This document shows, piece after piece, positions 9,457-18,529 of a stretch of 64,000 bases of DNA (its first letter is position 1; every line of letters begins with the position of its first letter). The position numbers and the translations under genes are program-made. The stretch covers positions 1 through 64,000 of the forward strand of contig JAICYD010000013.1 in assembly GCA_025934375.1 (NCBI GenBank), given 5' to 3'. Origin of the DNA: Streptosporangiaceae bacterium. Its GTDB lineage: Bacteria > Actinomycetota > Actinomycetes > Streptosporangiales > Streptosporangiaceae. The notes under the pieces were generated by a model that searched no databases, was not told where the DNA came from, and saw nothing but the letters and a program-made list of their open reading frames with translations.

Positions 9457-9945
9457 TCAGTCCTCCGCAGACGTCAGCGCGAACAGCGGCTCGTCGTATT
9501 CGACGGGGGCTCCGTTCGCCTTGAGTACATCGATGACGATTCCGGCCCGGTCGGCCTCCACGGGGAGCATCAGCTTCATGGCCTCAACGATGCCGACCTG
9601 CTGCCCTGGCTCAACGGCGCTGCCCACCGAGACGAACGGCTCCGCCCCTGGCTCTTTGGCGTGGTAGAACACTCCCACGGCGGGCGAGGTGAGGTATTCC
9701 CGCGGCTCAGCATGAGTGCTCTCGTGGCCGGCGTGGCCATCGCGGGCGTGGCCGTTAGGGGAGATCGCGTCAATGGCGAGACCGTCAGCGGCGTGGTGGC
9801 CGGGGCGCGGTACGTCGGCCGGCCAGGTGATGTCCACCGTGATGTCACCGGCTTGAACGTGCAAGCTGCTCGGCTGCTGCCTGAGCTTGCCCAGGAACCC
9901 GACCACGTGTTCTTGCACCTGGGCCAGGTCGGGCCGGTCGTTCAT
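9457..9945 (-). CDS. accB: Acetyl-CoA carboxylase, biotin carboxyl carrier protein
   Basis: A 162-residue BCCP. The C-terminal biotinyl domain carries VGIVEAMKLMLPVE with the biotinylated lysine at about residue 124. It is preceded by a low-complexity linker rich in His, Ala and Gly (residues 45-80) and an N-terminal helix. ATG 9945 overlaps the TGA of accDA (ATGA), so translation is coupled. It carries CO2 from AccC to the carboxyltransferase. Confidence 0.92.
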   Translation of the reverse strand: MNDRPDLAQVQEHVVGFLGKLRQQPSSLHVQAGDITVDITWPADVPRPGHHAADGLAIDAISPNGHARDGHAGHESTHAEPREYLTSPAVGVFYHAKEPGAEPFVSVGSAVEPGQQVGIVEAMKLMLPVEADRAGIVIDVLKANGAPVEYDEPLFALTSAED

Positions 9946-11630
9946 GACGTCCTCCCGCCGGGCCGCCGCGCTCCGAACGACCGGAACCTCTCCCGGCGGG
10001 CGCTGACCAGTTCCGCTGGGGGGAGGCCGGCCAGCCGGCGCAGGCTGGCATGCAGGACGCTCGCGACGCGCTGGGCCGCCTCCTGGTGGTCGGCCTGGCT
10101 GCCCCCCGCGGGCTCACCGATGACCCCGTCCACCACGCCCAGCAGGAGCAGGTTCCGCGCGTCCACCTTGAGCGCGGCTGCGGCGGCGGGCGCCATCGAC
10201 GCGTCGTTCCACAAGATGGAGGCGCAGCCCTCGGGACTGATCACCGAGTACACCCCGTGCTCATTGATCAGTACCTCATCGGCTACCGCGAGGGCCAGCG
10301 CTCCACCGCTTCCCCCCTCGCCGATGATGACCGTCACGATGGGAACCGGAAGGCTGGTCATCATGCCGATGCACTGCGATATCGCCCCGGCCTGCCCCTG
10401 CTCCTCAGCCTCGGCCCCCGGGTAGGCCCCGGGGGTGTCGATGAACGTCACGATCGGCAGGCCCAGCTTGGCCGCCAGTCGCATGAGCCGGGCCGCCTTC
10501 CGGTATCCCGCCGGGCTCGGCATGCCGTAGTTCCGGGCGGTGAGCTCGCTCGCCGTGTGCCCTCGCTGGTGGCCGACGACCACCACCGTGGTGTTCGCGA
10601 GCTTCCCGATCCCGCCCACCATTCCGCGGCACTCGCCGCCGATCCGGTCCCCGTGCAACTCCTCGAAGTCGCGAAAGCCCCGCTCGATGTAATCCAGCGT
10701 GGTCGGGCGGCCGAGATCCCGCGCCCGCTGGACGGACTGCCACGGGTCCATCCCGGGAAGTTGAGCCGCGTCGCGGATCAGGACGTCCTGCACCTGCGGG
10801 AGATCCGCGACGGCGACAGGAGGGCTGCCGGGCAGCAGCCTGCGCAGCGTCTCCCGGAGCGCCTGGCGCGGCTTGATCATGTCGATGATGCCGCGCTCGG
10901 CGAGGAACTCCGCCGTCTGGAAACCCTCGGGAAGCTCGTGGCCGATCGTCTGCTCGATGACCCGGCGCCCGGCGAAGCCAAAGCGCGCCGCTGGCTCGGC
11001 GATGATGACGTCGCACAGCGTGGCGAACGACGCGGCGACACCGCCATAGGTCGGATCCGTGATCAGGGCGATCGTCATGATGCGAGCCTCATCCAGGCGC
11101 GCGAGCGCCTGGCTGGTCTTCGCCATCTGCATGAGGGATATCGGCCCCTCTTGCATCCGGGCGCCTCCCGACGCCGTCACGATGAGCAGTGGCAGGCGAT
11201 GCTCGAGGGCCGTCTCGGCGGCATTCGTGATCAGCTCGCCGGCCGCGGCTCCCAGGCTGCCGCCGAGGAAGCGGAAATCCATGACCGCGGCGATGAGCGG
11301 CATGTCGTCGATCCGGCCCGCGGCGACGACGATGCCTTCCCGCAGGCCCGTGTTACGGCGCGCCTGTTCCAGCCGTTCGAGGTAGGGCCTGGTGTCGGCG
11401 AACGCCAGGACGTCCTCGGTGCTGGCCGGGAAGTCGAGGATCTCGGCGCTGTCAGGGTCGAAGAGCTGGCGGACGCGCTCGTCAGCCGGTAGCCGATGAT
11501 GGTAGCCGCATTCCGGGCAGACCTTGAGGTTCCTTGATAGCCGCCTCCCGTAAAGCATCGCGCTACAGCCAGGGCACATGACCCATTGCTCTGCGGCGGT
11601 CCCGATATCCGCCGATGACATGGTGGTCAT
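9942..11630 (-). CDS. Acetyl-CoA carboxylase carboxyltransferase, fused beta-alpha subunits
   Basis: A 562-residue fusion of the AccD-like beta half and the AccA-like alpha half. The N terminus has the zinc ribbon CPGCSAML...CPECG (about residues 19-41) typical of bacterial AccD. The first crotonase-like half carries LIVTASGGARMQEGPISLMQM, and the second carries TFIDTPGAYPGAEAEEQGQAGAI and IGEGGSGGALALAVAD. It transfers carboxyl from biotin to acetyl-CoA, giving malonyl-CoA for the PKS. The start is ATG 11630 after GAGGAG with eight bases of spacing; the reading frame is open further upstream but lacks a site. It follows the acyl carrier protein by 37 bases. Confidence 0.9.
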   Translation of the reverse strand: MTTMSSADIGTAAEQWVMCPGCSAMLYGRRLSRNLKVCPECGYHHRLPADERVRQLFDPDSAEILDFPASTEDVLAFADTRPYLERLEQARRNTGLREGIVVAAGRIDDMPLIAAVMDFRFLGGSLGAAAGELITNAAETALEHRLPLLIVTASGGARMQEGPISLMQMAKTSQALARLDEARIMTIALITDPTYGGVAASFATLCDVIIAEPAARFGFAGRRVIEQTIGHELPEGFQTAEFLAERGIIDMIKPRQALRETLRRLLPGSPPVAVADLPQVQDVLIRDAAQLPGMDPWQSVQRARDLGRPTTLDYIERGFRDFEELHGDRIGGECRGMVGGIGKLANTTVVVVGHQRGHTASELTARNYGMPSPAGYRKAARLMRLAAKLGLPIVTFIDTPGAYPGAEAEEQGQAGAISQCIGMMTSLPVPIVTVIIGEGGSGGALALAVADEVLINEHGVYSVISPEGCASILWNDASMAPAAAAALKVDARNLLLLGVVDGVIGEPAGGSQADHQEAAQRVASVLHASLRRLAGLPPAELVSARRERFRSFGARRPGGRTS

Positions 11631-11667
11631 CGCAGTGACTCCTCGTCCCCGTTTCGAGCCAAGCGGA

Positions 11668-11916
11668 TTAGCTGGCATTGACCAAGTTAATGAGCAGGCG
11701 CGGTGTCGTGTCCCCGGTTACTGCGTCGTCCTCGATGGTCACCCGGTACTCCCTGGCGATTCTCGCCAGGGTTTCCATGCGGATAACCGAGTCATAACCC
11801 AGCTCATCGAACGTTGCATCGAGTGCTGTCATTTCGAATGAGTCTTCCGGCTCCTCGCCGGCGCAATCCCGCAGGATTCGCTTGAGGTCGTTATATTCAA
11901 ATCTGCTGGCTGCCAT
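11668..11916 (-). CDS. Acyl carrier protein, possible internal start within the fusion
   Basis: The 82-residue ACP part of the preceding frame, beginning [15 protein letters not shown]. It carries the extender chain on a phosphopantetheine at Ser43 ([14 protein letters not shown]; most type II PKS ACPs have DSL). The start ATG 11914-11916 has GGGTGAG six bases upstream, good enough for independent initiation. A free ACP would be translated from this site; otherwise the ACP exists only as the tail of the chain-length factor. Confidence 0.75.
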   Translation of the reverse strand: MAASRFEYNDLKRILRDCAGEEPEDSFEMTALDATFDELGYDSVIRMETLARIAREYRVTIEDDAVTGDTTPRLLINLVNAS

Positions 11917-13167
11917 TACTAACTCACCCTTTTCTTCCCTACTGCTCGCGCCGTCCTGAGCGCGCACAATCAGAGCGGAGTTGAATCCCCGGTAACCCCG
12001 GGCGATCACCATCGCCGCCCGCACCCGCCGGGGCCGGCGTACCTCAGTCACCACATCGAGGGGGTAGCGCTGCGATGGCCGGACGTTGATCGTCGGCGGC
12101 ATCAGGCCATCGCGGATCGACAGCAGGGCGGCCGCGACGTCCACCGCGGCGGCTCCCGCGTACATGCGGCCGGTCATCGTCTTGGGCGCGGTGACGGGCA
12201 CCGCCCGTTCCCCGAACACCGCGGTGATGGCGTCGGCCTCGGCCTGGTCCATGTCCCGCACCCCGGCGGCGTCCGCGAACACGACGTCGATGTCGGCAGG
12301 GCTCATGGCGGCATCGGCTAGCGCGCCCATGATGGCCCGTCTCAGCGTCGGCTCCCGCGCGCTGCCCGGGGGAGGGTCGAAGGTCGCCGCGTACCCGGCT
12401 ATCTCCCCGTACACCACCGGGGCACCGCGGTCCCGCGCGGCCTGCCCATCCTCGATGACCAAGATCGCGCCGCCCTCGGCCGGCACGTGCCCCGACGCGC
12501 GCTCGTCGAACGGGAGATACGCCGTCTGCGGGTCATCGCCCTGGCTGAGCCGGCCGCTCGCCATCTGCCCGATCCAGCCCCACGGGCAGATTGAGCCGTC
12601 CACCCCGCCCGCCAGGATCAGCCTGCTCCCGCGCCGCAACTGCCGCCGGGCAGACGCGATCGCGTCGAGCCCGCCAGCCTGGTCGGTGACGATGACGCCG
12701 CTGGGGCCCTTGAACCCGTGCCTGATGGAGATCTGGCCCGTGTTCACCGCGTAGAACCACGCGAAAGACTGATAGGCGCTGACGTACTCGTTGCCGAGCC
12801 GCCACAGGTTCTGCAGTTCTTGCTGTCCGAATTCGAAGCCGCCAGCGGTGCTCGCGGTGATGACCCCCCGCTCAAGAGGGTCACCCGGGCAGTCCGCGGC
12901 CTTCGCCTCCTCAAGTGCCGAGGCGGCCGCCACCAGCGCGAGCCTGGTCATGTGGTCGGTTTGCGGCAGCAGCCTGGCCGGCAGGTGCTCCTGTGGCCGG
13001 AACTCCGCGACCTCGCCGGCCAGGCGGCTGGGGTATCGGCTGGCGTCGAAGCGTGCGACCGGGCGGATTCCTGATTCCCCGGCCCGGGTCGCGGACCAGT
13101 AGCGCGCGGTGCCGAGCCCGTTCGGAGCGACCACCCCGATCCCGGTGACCACTGGTGGCTGCGTCAT
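11668..13167 (-). CDS. Chain-length factor (KS-beta) fused in frame to acyl carrier protein
   Basis: A single 499-codon open frame. Residues 1-405 are a chain-length factor: the KS active-site cysteine is replaced by Gln163 ([12 protein letters not shown]), as in typical CLFs, and the domain ends [15 protein letters not shown]. No stop follows. A 12-residue linker ([12 protein letters not shown]) runs into an 82-residue ACP with the phosphopantetheine serine in DELGYDSV (about residue 460). ATG 13167 overlaps the KS-alpha TGA. CLF and ACP are normally separate genes. A GGGTGAG ribosome site six bases before the ACP methionine (11916) also allows a free ACP to be made. The fusion reading is direct from sequence; whether the fused protein exists in the cell is not known. 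Confidence 0.88.
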   Translation of the reverse strand: MTQPPVVTGIGVVAPNGLGTARYWSATRAGESGIRPVARFDASRYPSRLAGEVAEFRPQEHLPARLLPQTDHMTRLALVAAASALEEAKAADCPGDPLERGVITASTAGGFEFGQQELQNLWRLGNEYVSAYQSFAWFYAVNTGQISIRHGFKGPSGVIVTDQAGGLDAIASARRQLRRGSRLILAGGVDGSICPWGWIGQMASGRLSQGDDPQTAYLPFDERASGHVPAEGGAILVIEDGQAARDRGAPVVYGEIAGYAATFDPPPGSAREPTLRRAIMGALADAAMSPADIDVVFADAAGVRDMDQAEADAITAVFGERAVPVTAPKTMTGRMYAGAAAVDVAAALLSIRDGLMPPTINVRPSQRYPLDVVTEVRRPRRVRAAMVIARGYRGFNSALIVRAQDGASSREEKGELVMAASRFEYNDLKRILRDCAGEEPEDSFEMTALDATFDELGYDSVIRMETLARIAREYRVTIEDDAVTGDTTPRLLINLVNAS

Positions 13168-14432
13168 GCTGCCTGGCCATCGACTTGGCGCAGCACCATC
13201 GCGCTCTGGAAGCCGCCGAAGCCGCTGCCGACGCTCAGCACCGTGCTGGTCTGCCACTGCCGCGCGGTCCGCGGAACGTAATCCAGGTCGCACTCGGGAT
13301 CCGGAGTCGTCAGATTCGCTGTCGGGGGCACCACGTTGTGCTGGATGGCCAGCACTGACGCGGCGATCTCCAGGGAGCCGATCGCGCCCAGCGAGTGACC
13401 GATCATCGATTTGACGGAGCTGACCGGGACGTCGTACGCGTAGGGCCCGAGGCTGATCTTAAAGGCCGCGGTTTCATGCCTGTCGTTCTGCTTGGTGCCG
13501 GAGCCGTGCGCGTTAATGTAGTCGATATCCGATGCGTTCAGCCTCGCCTCGTCAAGGGCGGCGGCAATCGCGGCCGCCATTTCGGCGCCATCTGGGCGCA
13601 GCCCCGTCATGTGGAACGCGTTGCACCGGGAGCCGAAGCCGGCGATCTCGGCATAGATGCGCGCCCCCCGCCTGCGCGCCGCTTCCAGGTCCTCGAGCAC
13701 GAACATGGCCGCGCCCTCGCCGAGCACGAAGCCGTCGCGAGACCGGTCGAACGGACGGGAGGCATGCTCCGGGTCGTCGTTGCGCGCGGTGGTGGCCTTG
13801 ATGGCGTCAAAGCAGGCCACGGTGATCGGCGAGATCGGCGCGTCGGTCGCCCCGGCGATCAGGATGTCGGCCGAGCCTTCGCGTATGAGCTCGCACGCGT
13901 GCGCGACGGAGTCCAGGCCCGAGGTGCAGCCGGTCGATATCACGCTGACCGGCCCCTCCGCGCCGCATGCCCACGCGACTTCCGAGGCGAAGGAGCTCGG
14001 GACGAGGCAGTCATACAGATGCGGCACGGCGTACTCGTGGCCGACCAGGTACAGTCGGCCGTCGTCGCTGGTCACCCGGTACTCCTGCTCCAGGCTCATG
14101 GTGGCGCCGACGGCCGTTCCCACCGTCACGCCCAGGCGCGCGGGATCGGTGCCGGCGAATGCCAGCTCGCTGTCCGCGATAGCCTCCCGGGCCGCCACCA
14201 CGGCGAGTTGGGCGGCCCGGTCCATCCGGCGGATCTCCCGCTGCGTCAGCCCGCAGGCCGCCGGGTCGAAGTCGATTTCCGCCGCGACCCTCGAACGGAA
14301 CCTGGCGGGGTCGAAGAACGAGATTCGCCGCGTAGCGGTGCGCCCGTTAACCAGCAGGTTCCAAAATTCCTTTGTCCCGATTCCACCGGGTGCGACGACC
14401 CCGACTCCGACTATCACCACTCGGCGTCGCAT
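13164..14432 (-). CDS. Type II PKS ketosynthase alpha
   Basis: A 422-residue ketosynthase that extends the chain with malonyl-ACP as a heterodimer with the chain-length factor. The catalytic Cys169 lies in [11 protein letters not shown]; the two histidines lie in [11 protein letters not shown] and [12 protein letters not shown]. The C terminus [15 protein letters not shown] is typical. The start [13 protein letters not shown] at ATG 14432 is at the expected place. The stop overlaps the CLF start (ATGA), enforcing 1:1 translation. It is the diagnostic gene of the cluster. The length and motifs fit benzoisochromanequinone, angucycline and related families alike, so they do not settle the scaffold. 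Confidence 0.95.
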   Translation of the reverse strand: MRRRVVIVGVGVVAPGGIGTKEFWNLLVNGRTATRRISFFDPARFRSRVAAEIDFDPAACGLTQREIRRMDRAAQLAVVAAREAIADSELAFAGTDPARLGVTVGTAVGATMSLEQEYRVTSDDGRLYLVGHEYAVPHLYDCLVPSSFASEVAWACGAEGPVSVISTGCTSGLDSVAHACELIREGSADILIAGATDAPISPITVACFDAIKATTARNDDPEHASRPFDRSRDGFVLGEGAAMFVLEDLEAARRRGARIYAEIAGFGSRCNAFHMTGLRPDGAEMAAAIAAALDEARLNASDIDYINAHGSGTKQNDRHETAAFKISLGPYAYDVPVSSVKSMIGHSLGAIGSLEIAASVLAIQHNVVPPTANLTTPDPECDLDYVPRTARQWQTSTVLSVGSGFGGFQSAMVLRQVDGQAA

Positions 14433-14481
14433 GCGCTTGCCTTCCTGCTAGAACCCGTCGAATTTCCCGGACCACCGCCGA

Positions 14482-14808
14482 TTAGCCGGCGCTCCAGTGG
14501 TAGAAGCGCTGAGCCATCGCATCCTTGGGGGATCGCCAGGATTGCGGGTCATAAGGCGCGATGTACTGTTTGAGGTCGCCACTGATCTGGACGAATGACG
14601 GGTGCTGTTTCGTAGCCTCGATGGCCTCGCCGCCGTCATCGTGGTCGAAATCCTGGAGGTGGAAGTAGAGCCCGTGGAAGCCGAATAGCTGCCTGCGCCG
14701 GGTCCCCATGAGATGGGGCATGCCAGTCGCGTCGAACTCGGCGAACAGCCGGGCTACGCCCGCGCCGTCGTGTGGCTGCATCCTGGCCACGATCAAGGTG
14801 CTGTGCAC
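14482..14808 (-). CDS. TcmI-family polyketide cyclase
   Basis: A 108-residue ferredoxin-like (dimeric alpha-beta barrel) cyclase. Family signatures are HSTLIVARMQP at the start, RRQLFGFHGLYFHLQDF in the middle, and YIAPYDPQSWRSPKDAMAQRFYHW at the end. TcmI-type enzymes close the last rings of aromatic polyketides. It lies 49 bases before KS-alpha in the same operon, where angucycline-type clusters also carry a small cyclase. Confidence 0.88.
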   Translation of the reverse strand: MHSTLIVARMQPHDGAGVARLFAEFDATGMPHLMGTRRRQLFGFHGLYFHLQDFDHDDGGEAIEATKQHPSFVQISGDLKQYIAPYDPQSWRSPKDAMAQRFYHWSAG

Positions 14809-14843
14809 ATTACCCTCCGATGGTCTTCCTGGCGTTCACATGC

Positions 14844-16370
14844 TCATGCCGTGGCACTGACCCGGTCAGGGCCAGATGGCGGCTGGCCCCGGCCGGCCGG
14901 CCGGGGCGGGCCGAACCACCGGCCCAGTGCCTCGTCCAGAGGCCCGTATCCAGGTCCCGCCCAGGCCACGTAGCCGTCCGGGCGGATCAGCGCCGCCATC
15001 GTCACCTGGTCACCAGCGGCTGCCACCAGCGGGAACGAGCTCAGCGGGACGACGTCCACCCGGTCCTGCCACCCCGCGATGGCCGAGTGGACCCCGGCGG
15101 GATCGGCGGTGCTGATGAGAACTCCGCGCGCCGAGTACAGCAGTGCCGGGACCCGCGTCCGGCTGCCGTCGCGCAGCTGCAGTTCACTGTCAGGCATGCG
15201 GTGGCCCGCCAGGGGATGCTCCGGGGACTGGCCGGTGTCATACCGGATGTCGAGGCCGCTGACCATCCCGGCCAGGTGGCGCGCCGCATCGGGGATGGCG
15301 ACTACCTCGGCCAGTACCGAGCGGAGAGGGTCCATCTCCGCGCCGGTGAGGTAGAGCATCCCCTGGGCGAGAGTATTGCGCAGTACCCTCGCGCCCACCG
15401 GATGCCGCTCGCTGTGATAGGTGTCGAGCAGGCCGTCAGGCGCCCAGCCGCGGATTGTCGCCGCGAGCTTCCAGCCCAGGTTAGCCGCGTCCTGAATGCC
15501 GAGGCTGAGTCCCTGACCGCCGGCCGGGAGATGAACGTGCGCGGCGTCTCCGGCCAGCAGCACGCGCCCGCGGCGGTACTGCGTGGCCTGGCGGGCGGCA
15601 TCGGTAAAGGCACTGACCCACCTGGACTCGGCGCCGTGCAGGGACTCGCCGGTCAAGCGCTGCCAGGCGTCTGCCACCTGGTCGAACGTCACGCCTTGGC
15701 GTCCCGGTGACGGTCGCGTGCCGTCCTCGCAGACGATGATGCGGTCGACCGTCGCCTCCAACGGCGCCGACATCGCCATGCCGCCGGGCACGCGCTCGCC
15801 GATGAACCGCGGCTTGATGTGACGCCCGGCCACGTCCGCGAGGTACATCTCGCGCGTGGCATCCGTTCCCGTGAAGTCGAACCCGGCCCGCTGCCGGACG
15901 GCGCTGCGCCCGCCGTCACAGCCGACCAGGAAGGCGGCCTTCGCGGTGGAACGGCCGGCGGATCCGGATATCTCCGCGACGATCCCGTCGGGCTGCTCGG
16001 CAAGGTCGAGTACCTCGTGATCGCGCAAGATGGTGGCGCCGAGGCCGGCCGCCCACTCTTCGAGGATCCGCTCGACCTGGTACTGGAAGACACCACGGAC
16101 CGTGAAGAACGCGCCTTCGAGCACGCCGAAGTCCAGCGGTATGCCGCCGAAATGCCCTTGCCTGGCCGGCTCGGCATTGGCCAGCCTGTCGTACAGCCCG
16201 CGCTGGTTGAATACCTCCATGGCGACGGCGGTAAAGCCGAGGCCTCGTGATTCCCCGCTGGGGACGGTTCGCCGTTCCAGGACCGTGACGTCAGCCCCGC
16301 CCAGGCGAAGCTCGCCGGCCAGCATCAATCCAACGGGCCCGGCACCGACCACGATAACGTCGGTTTCCAT
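14844..16370 (-). CDS. FAD-dependent aromatic polyketide hydroxylase (first gene of the core operon)
   Basis: A 508-residue class A flavoprotein monooxygenase of the PgaE/JadH/MtmOI type. Motifs: GAGPVGLMLAGELR (FAD ADP loop, about residues 9-22), GCDGGRSAVR (DG motif near residue 158), and LAGDAAHVHLPAGGQGLSLG (GD motif near residue 285), then a thioredoxin-like C-terminal region. It hydroxylates aromatic intermediates with NAD(P)H and O2. ATG 16370 follows GGAGG. The StrR-type operator at 16591-16619 lies about 220 bases upstream on the same strand. It is one of four related flavoproteins here; regiochemistry cannot be assigned from sequence. Confidence 0.88.
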   Translation of the reverse strand: METDVIVVGAGPVGLMLAGELRLGGADVTVLERRTVPSGESRGLGFTAVAMEVFNQRGLYDRLANAEPARQGHFGGIPLDFGVLEGAFFTVRGVFQYQVERILEEWAAGLGATILRDHEVLDLAEQPDGIVAEISGSAGRSTAKAAFLVGCDGGRSAVRQRAGFDFTGTDATREMYLADVAGRHIKPRFIGERVPGGMAMSAPLEATVDRIIVCEDGTRPSPGRQGVTFDQVADAWQRLTGESLHGAESRWVSAFTDAARQATQYRRGRVLLAGDAAHVHLPAGGQGLSLGIQDAANLGWKLAATIRGWAPDGLLDTYHSERHPVGARVLRNTLAQGMLYLTGAEMDPLRSVLAEVVAIPDAARHLAGMVSGLDIRYDTGQSPEHPLAGHRMPDSELQLRDGSRTRVPALLYSARGVLISTADPAGVHSAIAGWQDRVDVVPLSSFPLVAAAGDQVTMAALIRPDGYVAWAGPGYGPLDEALGRWFGPPRPAGRGQPPSGPDRVSATA

Positions 16371-16590
16371 TTCTGCGGCCTCCAGGTTGCAGGGAAAGTG
16401 AACTCTCCGTTACTGCCAGTCTCCGGCAGCTAAAGGCACTGATATTTAGTGCGGCCGGTTGCGGTCTGGCACCAGGGTAAGAATAGGCTCATGGCAGCCA
16501 TGAGGGGAAATTAAATTAAGCAAGGGCGCAACCGCGGCCCTTCTTTCGCAGCTAGATTAGTTAGCGGGAGCGGTCCGCACAAAAGACTGC

Positions 16591-16619
16591 GTCTGACCGC
16601 GGAGGCACCGCAGTCGAAC
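16591..16619 (-). promoter_or_regulatory. StrR-type operator, site 3 (core PKS operon)
   Basis: Read on the minus strand: GTTCGACTG, 11-base spacer starting CGG, then CGGTCAGAC. The left half is perfect and the right half keeps six of nine consensus bases. It faces the core PKS operon that starts at 16370. Confidence 0.75.
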
Positions 16620-17032
16620 ATCGCCGCGGCAGCTGATTCGGTTCTGCGGGAACACCGCCTCCCGCTTACCGGATTGCCCGCCCGCTCGGGCTGCCGCACG
16701 GCCTCCTTACCTGATCACCTTGTGAGGATCTTTAGTTTTAGCAGTAGCCGCCGCTGAATCGGTGCCGGCCCTCTGGGCGCGCTGAAAGTTTCCGCGAGCC
16801 GCGGCACCGGCCCTGGTTCCGCTTACCCGGCGGCGTGGTCGCGGCACGAAGTCCGGCGGCCCCGGCAGGCGCGGGATCACGCATGAGTCACCAGTTCACA
16901 TCCGCCACAGCTTGTGTTAGATGCAATCCTGACTGCCTGGTCAGATCGTAATCAATCTATCACGGTCCGGCCGGAAAAGGCTCAGTAAGTAACACGAGCC
17001 ACAATGGCCATCAATGATGCTTACGTTTGTTG

Positions 17033-17062
17033 TTGACGCATTGGCCAATCACGGCATACGGT
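17033..17062 (+). promoter_or_regulatory. Candidate housekeeping promoter of the StrR-type gene
   Basis: TTGACG (17033-17038), an 18-base spacer and TACGGT (17057-17062) resemble a sigma-70-type promoter. It lies about 280 bases before the regulator start, so a long leader is implied. This is a pattern match only. Confidence 0.3.
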
Positions 17063-17344
17063 ACCAAAACATGTACATGCGGCGGTGAGGGCGTGAGGCG
17101 CCGCGAGGGACGGCAAGTGGATCATCACCGGCGTGGACATGCTAATCATCACGGGGCGATCTTTGATGCAAATGCAGGTGCCGTTTAGATCTAGTTTGCT
17201 GTGAGCTTGTTTATAGTTTCGCTGACGGGCTCAGCGCCGTTATCAGTCAGCTCGTCAAGGCAATGGCGCCTGGATCCGGCGTAGCGGAAAGGCGTCAAGG
17301 CTGCACCGGCAGACCCGACCAACGACGATAAGCCATGAAAGGAA

Positions 17345-18529
17345 ATGCCTGCAATGGGGGCCGAAAGGCGGAGACCACCGGAGCCAGCAGACAGCACATC
17401 CACTCCAGCTTCATCCGTTGAATCAGGGACGGGAGCATCCCCAGATTCGTCGGCGCATTCGAATCAGGCCACGTTCCCCGGATCGGCGGCGTTGTCTTCG
17501 GCCTGGATCGAATCGCATCCGGCCGTCATGGTAGCGATCGATTCGCTGCTGTTCGACTTCTCGCCGAGGCTTGGCGGAGAGGATCCAGAGCATGTCCGGA
17601 TGCTCGCGCAGGCCAGCGGCCCGCTGCCGCCGATCACGGTCCACGCGCCCACGATGCGCGTGATCGACGGGGTGCACCGGGTCCGCGCCGCCCGGCTGAA
17701 CTGCCTCAGCGAGATCCCGGCCCGGATGCTCGACTGCGATGAGCAATCAGCGTTCATCCTGGCGGTGAAGGCCAATATCAGCCACGGCCTGCCGCTGTCC
17801 AAGGACGACCGCACCACGGCCGCCATCCAGATCATCGCCAGCCATCCGGACTGGTCCGACCGGGCCGTCGCGGCCGTGACCGGCCTGTCTGACAAGACCG
17901 TCTCGCGGATCCGGGCCCTTTCGGTCTCCGCGACACCGCAGTCCAGCATCCGGCGCGGGCGTGACGGCCGGATCCGGCCGCTCGACACGACGGAAAAGCG
18001 CGAGCAGGCCGCCGACCTGATCGCCAAAGGGTCCCATACGGGCTTGCGCGAGATAGCCAAGGAGACGGGCTTGTCGCTCGCGACCGTGCAAGACGTCCGG
18101 CAGCGGATCAACCGGGGCGAGGATCCGGTCCCCAGCCGGTACCGGCTCGCGAAGGGACACACGCGCGCGGCGGCCACCCCGGCGCACCCGCCAAGCGCGC
18201 AGCGCACCAGGTACAAGGAGACGCCTGCCGATCGGCGGGTGGTACTGGCGAAGCTGGACCACGATCCCTCGCTCAAGTTCAGCGAGGCTGGCCGCTACCT
18301 CTTGCACTGGCTTCACCGGTACTCGATTGACGCGGACGGGGCGAAGGCCGTTTGCGACAGCGTCCCCGACCACTGGACACCGGTGATCTCCGAGCTGGCG
18401 CGCACGTGCGCCACGGCCTGGAGCCGGCTAGCCGACGTGCTTGACGCGCGGCCACTGGATCCCGAGAGCGCGCGAAGCGGATCTTGGGACTCCGAGGGCT
18501 GCCCATCGCGGACGAAGGAGGCCACATGA
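17345..18529 (+). CDS. StrR-family (ParB-like) pathway-specific activator
   Basis: A 391-394 residue DNA-binding activator of the StrR/NovG type. It has a ParB-like N-terminal domain (VAIDSLLFDFSPRLGGEDPE, then VIDGVHRVRAARL near residue 100), a first helix-turn-helix (DRAVAAVTGLSDKTVSRIRA, about 178-197) and a second HTH-like segment (GLREIAKETGLSLATVQDVR, about 234-253). ATG 17345 is very close to AAAGGA; the ATG at 17354 has better spacing. StrR proteins bind GTTCGActG-N11-CagTcGAAc, and six such sites occur in this window before likely transcription units. StrR-type control is usual for aminoglycoside, aminocoumarin and glycopeptide clusters, but unusual for type II PKS clusters, which mostly use SARPs. 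Confidence 0.88.
   Translation: MPAMGAERRRPPEPADSTSTPASSVESGTGASPDSSAHSNQATFPGSAALSSAWIESHPAVMVAIDSLLFDFSPRLGGEDPEHVRMLAQASGPLPPITVHAPTMRVIDGVHRVRAARLNCLSEIPARMLDCDEQSAFILAVKANISHGLPLSKDDRTTAAIQIIASHPDWSDRAVAAVTGLSDKTVSRIRALSVSATPQSSIRRGRDGRIRPLDTTEKREQAADLIAKGSHTGLREIAKETGLSLATVQDVRQRINRGEDPVPSRYRLAKGHTRAAATPAHPPSAQRTRYKETPADRRVVLAKLDHDPSLKFSEAGRYLLHWLHRYSIDADGAKAVCDSVPDHWTPVISELARTCATAWSRLADVLDARPLDPESARSGSWDSEGCPSRTKEAT

Larger units (their letters stand above)
16371..17344. other. Large divergent regulatory region between core operon and StrR-type gene
   Basis: About 970 bases with no convincing gene; short frames here lack coding character and GC content is visibly lower in places. It holds the StrR-type operator (16591-16619), a housekeeping-like promoter candidate (17033-17062), a CATGTACATG palindrome near 17069-17078 and the AAAGGA site for the regulator gene. 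It separates the minus-strand core operon from the plus-strand operon that starts with the regulator. Confidence 0.6.

Noticed and set aside
10050-11492. A 480-codon plus-strand frame opposite the carboxyltransferase gene
   Set aside because: It is a shadow of accDA; no family features and a random-looking Arg/His-rich sequence.
17069-17078. CATGTACATG palindrome upstream of the StrR-type gene as an operator
   Set aside because: It is a short self-complementary sequence with no second copy in the window, so it is not supported as a site.
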